Made by a program: the position numbers and the translations under genes. From assembly GCA_902826055.1 (NCBI GenBank), contig CADEDJ010000035.1, positions 1-34,456 on the forward strand: a stretch of DNA of 34,456 nucleotides, read 5' to 3'. This document shows positions 33,801-34,456 of the stretch, piece after piece. The stretch's first letter is position 1; the number at the start of each line of letters is the position of its first letter. The DNA comes from an uncultured Nitrosomonas sp. GTDB taxonomy: Bacteria > Pseudomonadota > Gammaproteobacteria > Burkholderiales > Nitrosomonadaceae. The notes under the pieces were generated by a model. The model worked only from the letters and a program-made list of their open reading frames with translations, had not been told where the DNA came from and ran no database searches.

Positions 33801-34456
33801 ATGTTTACAAATACTTCTATAAAGTTTCGCTTGGTGTTTGTACTGAGTATGATGACGGTACTTTTGGTAGGTGTTGGTGCTGTAGGTTTATACGGTTTTA
33901 ATCAATCCAATGCTTCGCTCAAGTCGGTATACGAAGATCGTACTGTAACATCAGTCCAGTTGGGATCAATTCTGGATGTTTGGTATCAAGTTCGAGAAAA
34001 TGCAAAAAACGCGATTGAATCAAAAAACACTGCCACAGCAAAAGCCTTAGGAGAGGAGGCGAACAAATTAGTGCGGCAGAATGAAGGTGTTTGGGCTAAA
34101 TATCTGGAAACTTATTTGACGCCTGAAGAGGTAGTGCTAACCAAAACAAAAGGGGAGCAGCATGTCCAATACGTGCAATCGATGAATCGTACTATTCAAC
34201 TTGCATCGGCGGGAGAATTCGAAGTTGCAGCACAGAATCTTGCATCTGACACAGTGCCAAAATTTAATGCATTGCGTGACACTGTTTTTGCATTACTGGA
34301 TTTGCAAGGAAAAACTGCAGAAATAGAATATGCACATTCACAAAACAGCTACGAGGTTATTTTTATGGCCTTAATCGCTACAATATTAGCCGGTGCGATA
34401 TTAGCTTTTGTTTTAGGTTTTCTGCTATTGAAATCTATTGTTGATCCGTTAGACGA
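33801..34456 (+). CDS. Methyl-accepting chemotaxis protein (partial, cut by window edge)
   Basis: Two hundred and eighteen codons are visible from the ATG at 33801, preceded by AAAGGAG. The peptide has a first transmembrane helix (about 10-31), a four-helix-bundle-like periplasmic sensor (about 32-185), and a second helix (about 186-210) leading to the start of a HAMP domain (KSIVDPLD). The ligand class cannot be read. The signalling domain is outside the window. It follows cheW. Confidence 0.92.
   Translation, partial: MFTNTSIKFRLVFVLSMMTVLLVGVGAVGLYGFNQSNASLKSVYEDRTVTSVQLGSILDVWYQVRENAKNAIESKNTATAKALGEEANKLVRQNEGVWAKYLETYLTPEEVVLTKTKGEQHVQYVQSMNRTIQLASAGEFEVAAQNLASDTVPKFNALRDTVFALLDLQGKTAEIEYAHSQNSYEVIFMALIATILAGAILAFVLGFLLLKSIVDPLD

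Overview
The window looks like chromosomal DNA of a betaproteobacterial ammonia oxidiser, probably a Nitrosomonas-like member of the Nitrosomonadaceae. I infer this from the sequence alone: a norCBQD-type nitric oxide reductase cluster, a sdhB-sdhE-gltA-sucA-sucB block, a mlaC-mlaB-ABC-2-bolA block and chemotaxis genes, all in moderately AT-leaning DNA. No rRNA, tRNA, CRISPR array or intact insertion sequence was found.

Layout. Positions 1-760 hold the start of a leftward PhoH/PIN-domain gene, cut by the window edge, and a MITE-like palindromic repeat (313-431). A tiny ORF with a strong ribosome binding site runs into that repeat. Positions 762-4426 carry a LonB-like protease and a cation diffusion facilitator. 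On the minus strand, 4385-7818 holds a GspG-like pseudopilin followed 8 bases later by a membrane GGDEF-EAL protein. Positions 8174-9403 encode an AlaA-type aminotransferase. The minus-strand norC-norB-norQ-norD cluster (9446-14086) sits between alaA and hom-thrC (14417-17229), so it splits an amino-acid gene set.

Positions 17230-19660 form a sparse accessory stretch. It has a gene broken by two apparent one-base frameshifts, a DUF2971 protein, an ORF remnant, a strong terminator palindrome, a small lipoprotein and about 700 bases with no convincing gene. Next comes the TCA block: sdhB and sdhE overlap, then gltA, sucA and sucB; sdhCDA and lpd are not adjacent. Two DUF4398-type lipoproteins, one with an OmpA domain, lie on the minus strand (26160-27376), divergent from mlaC, mlaB, an ABC-2 exporter pair and a BolA/IbaG gene. 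A DjlA-like co-chaperone, a glutathione S-transferase-like protein, an unknown 116-residue ORF, CheW and the start of a methyl-accepting chemotaxis protein close the window.

How the genes work together. NorCB reduces NO, made during ammonia oxidation and nitrite reduction, to N2O, with NorQ and NorD needed for its maturation. The TCA block supplies 2-oxoglutarate and succinyl-CoA. AlaA, Hom and ThrC make alanine and threonine. The lipoproteins and Mla-type genes serve the cell envelope. GGDEF-EAL, pseudopilin, CheW and the MCP belong to signalling and surface behaviour. I did not find a clear, complete new system. The stretches most worth a second look are the pseudopilin/GGDEF-EAL pair, the 17.2-19.6 kb accessory stretch with its homopolymer-frameshifted gene, and the repeat structures upstream of norC and cheW.
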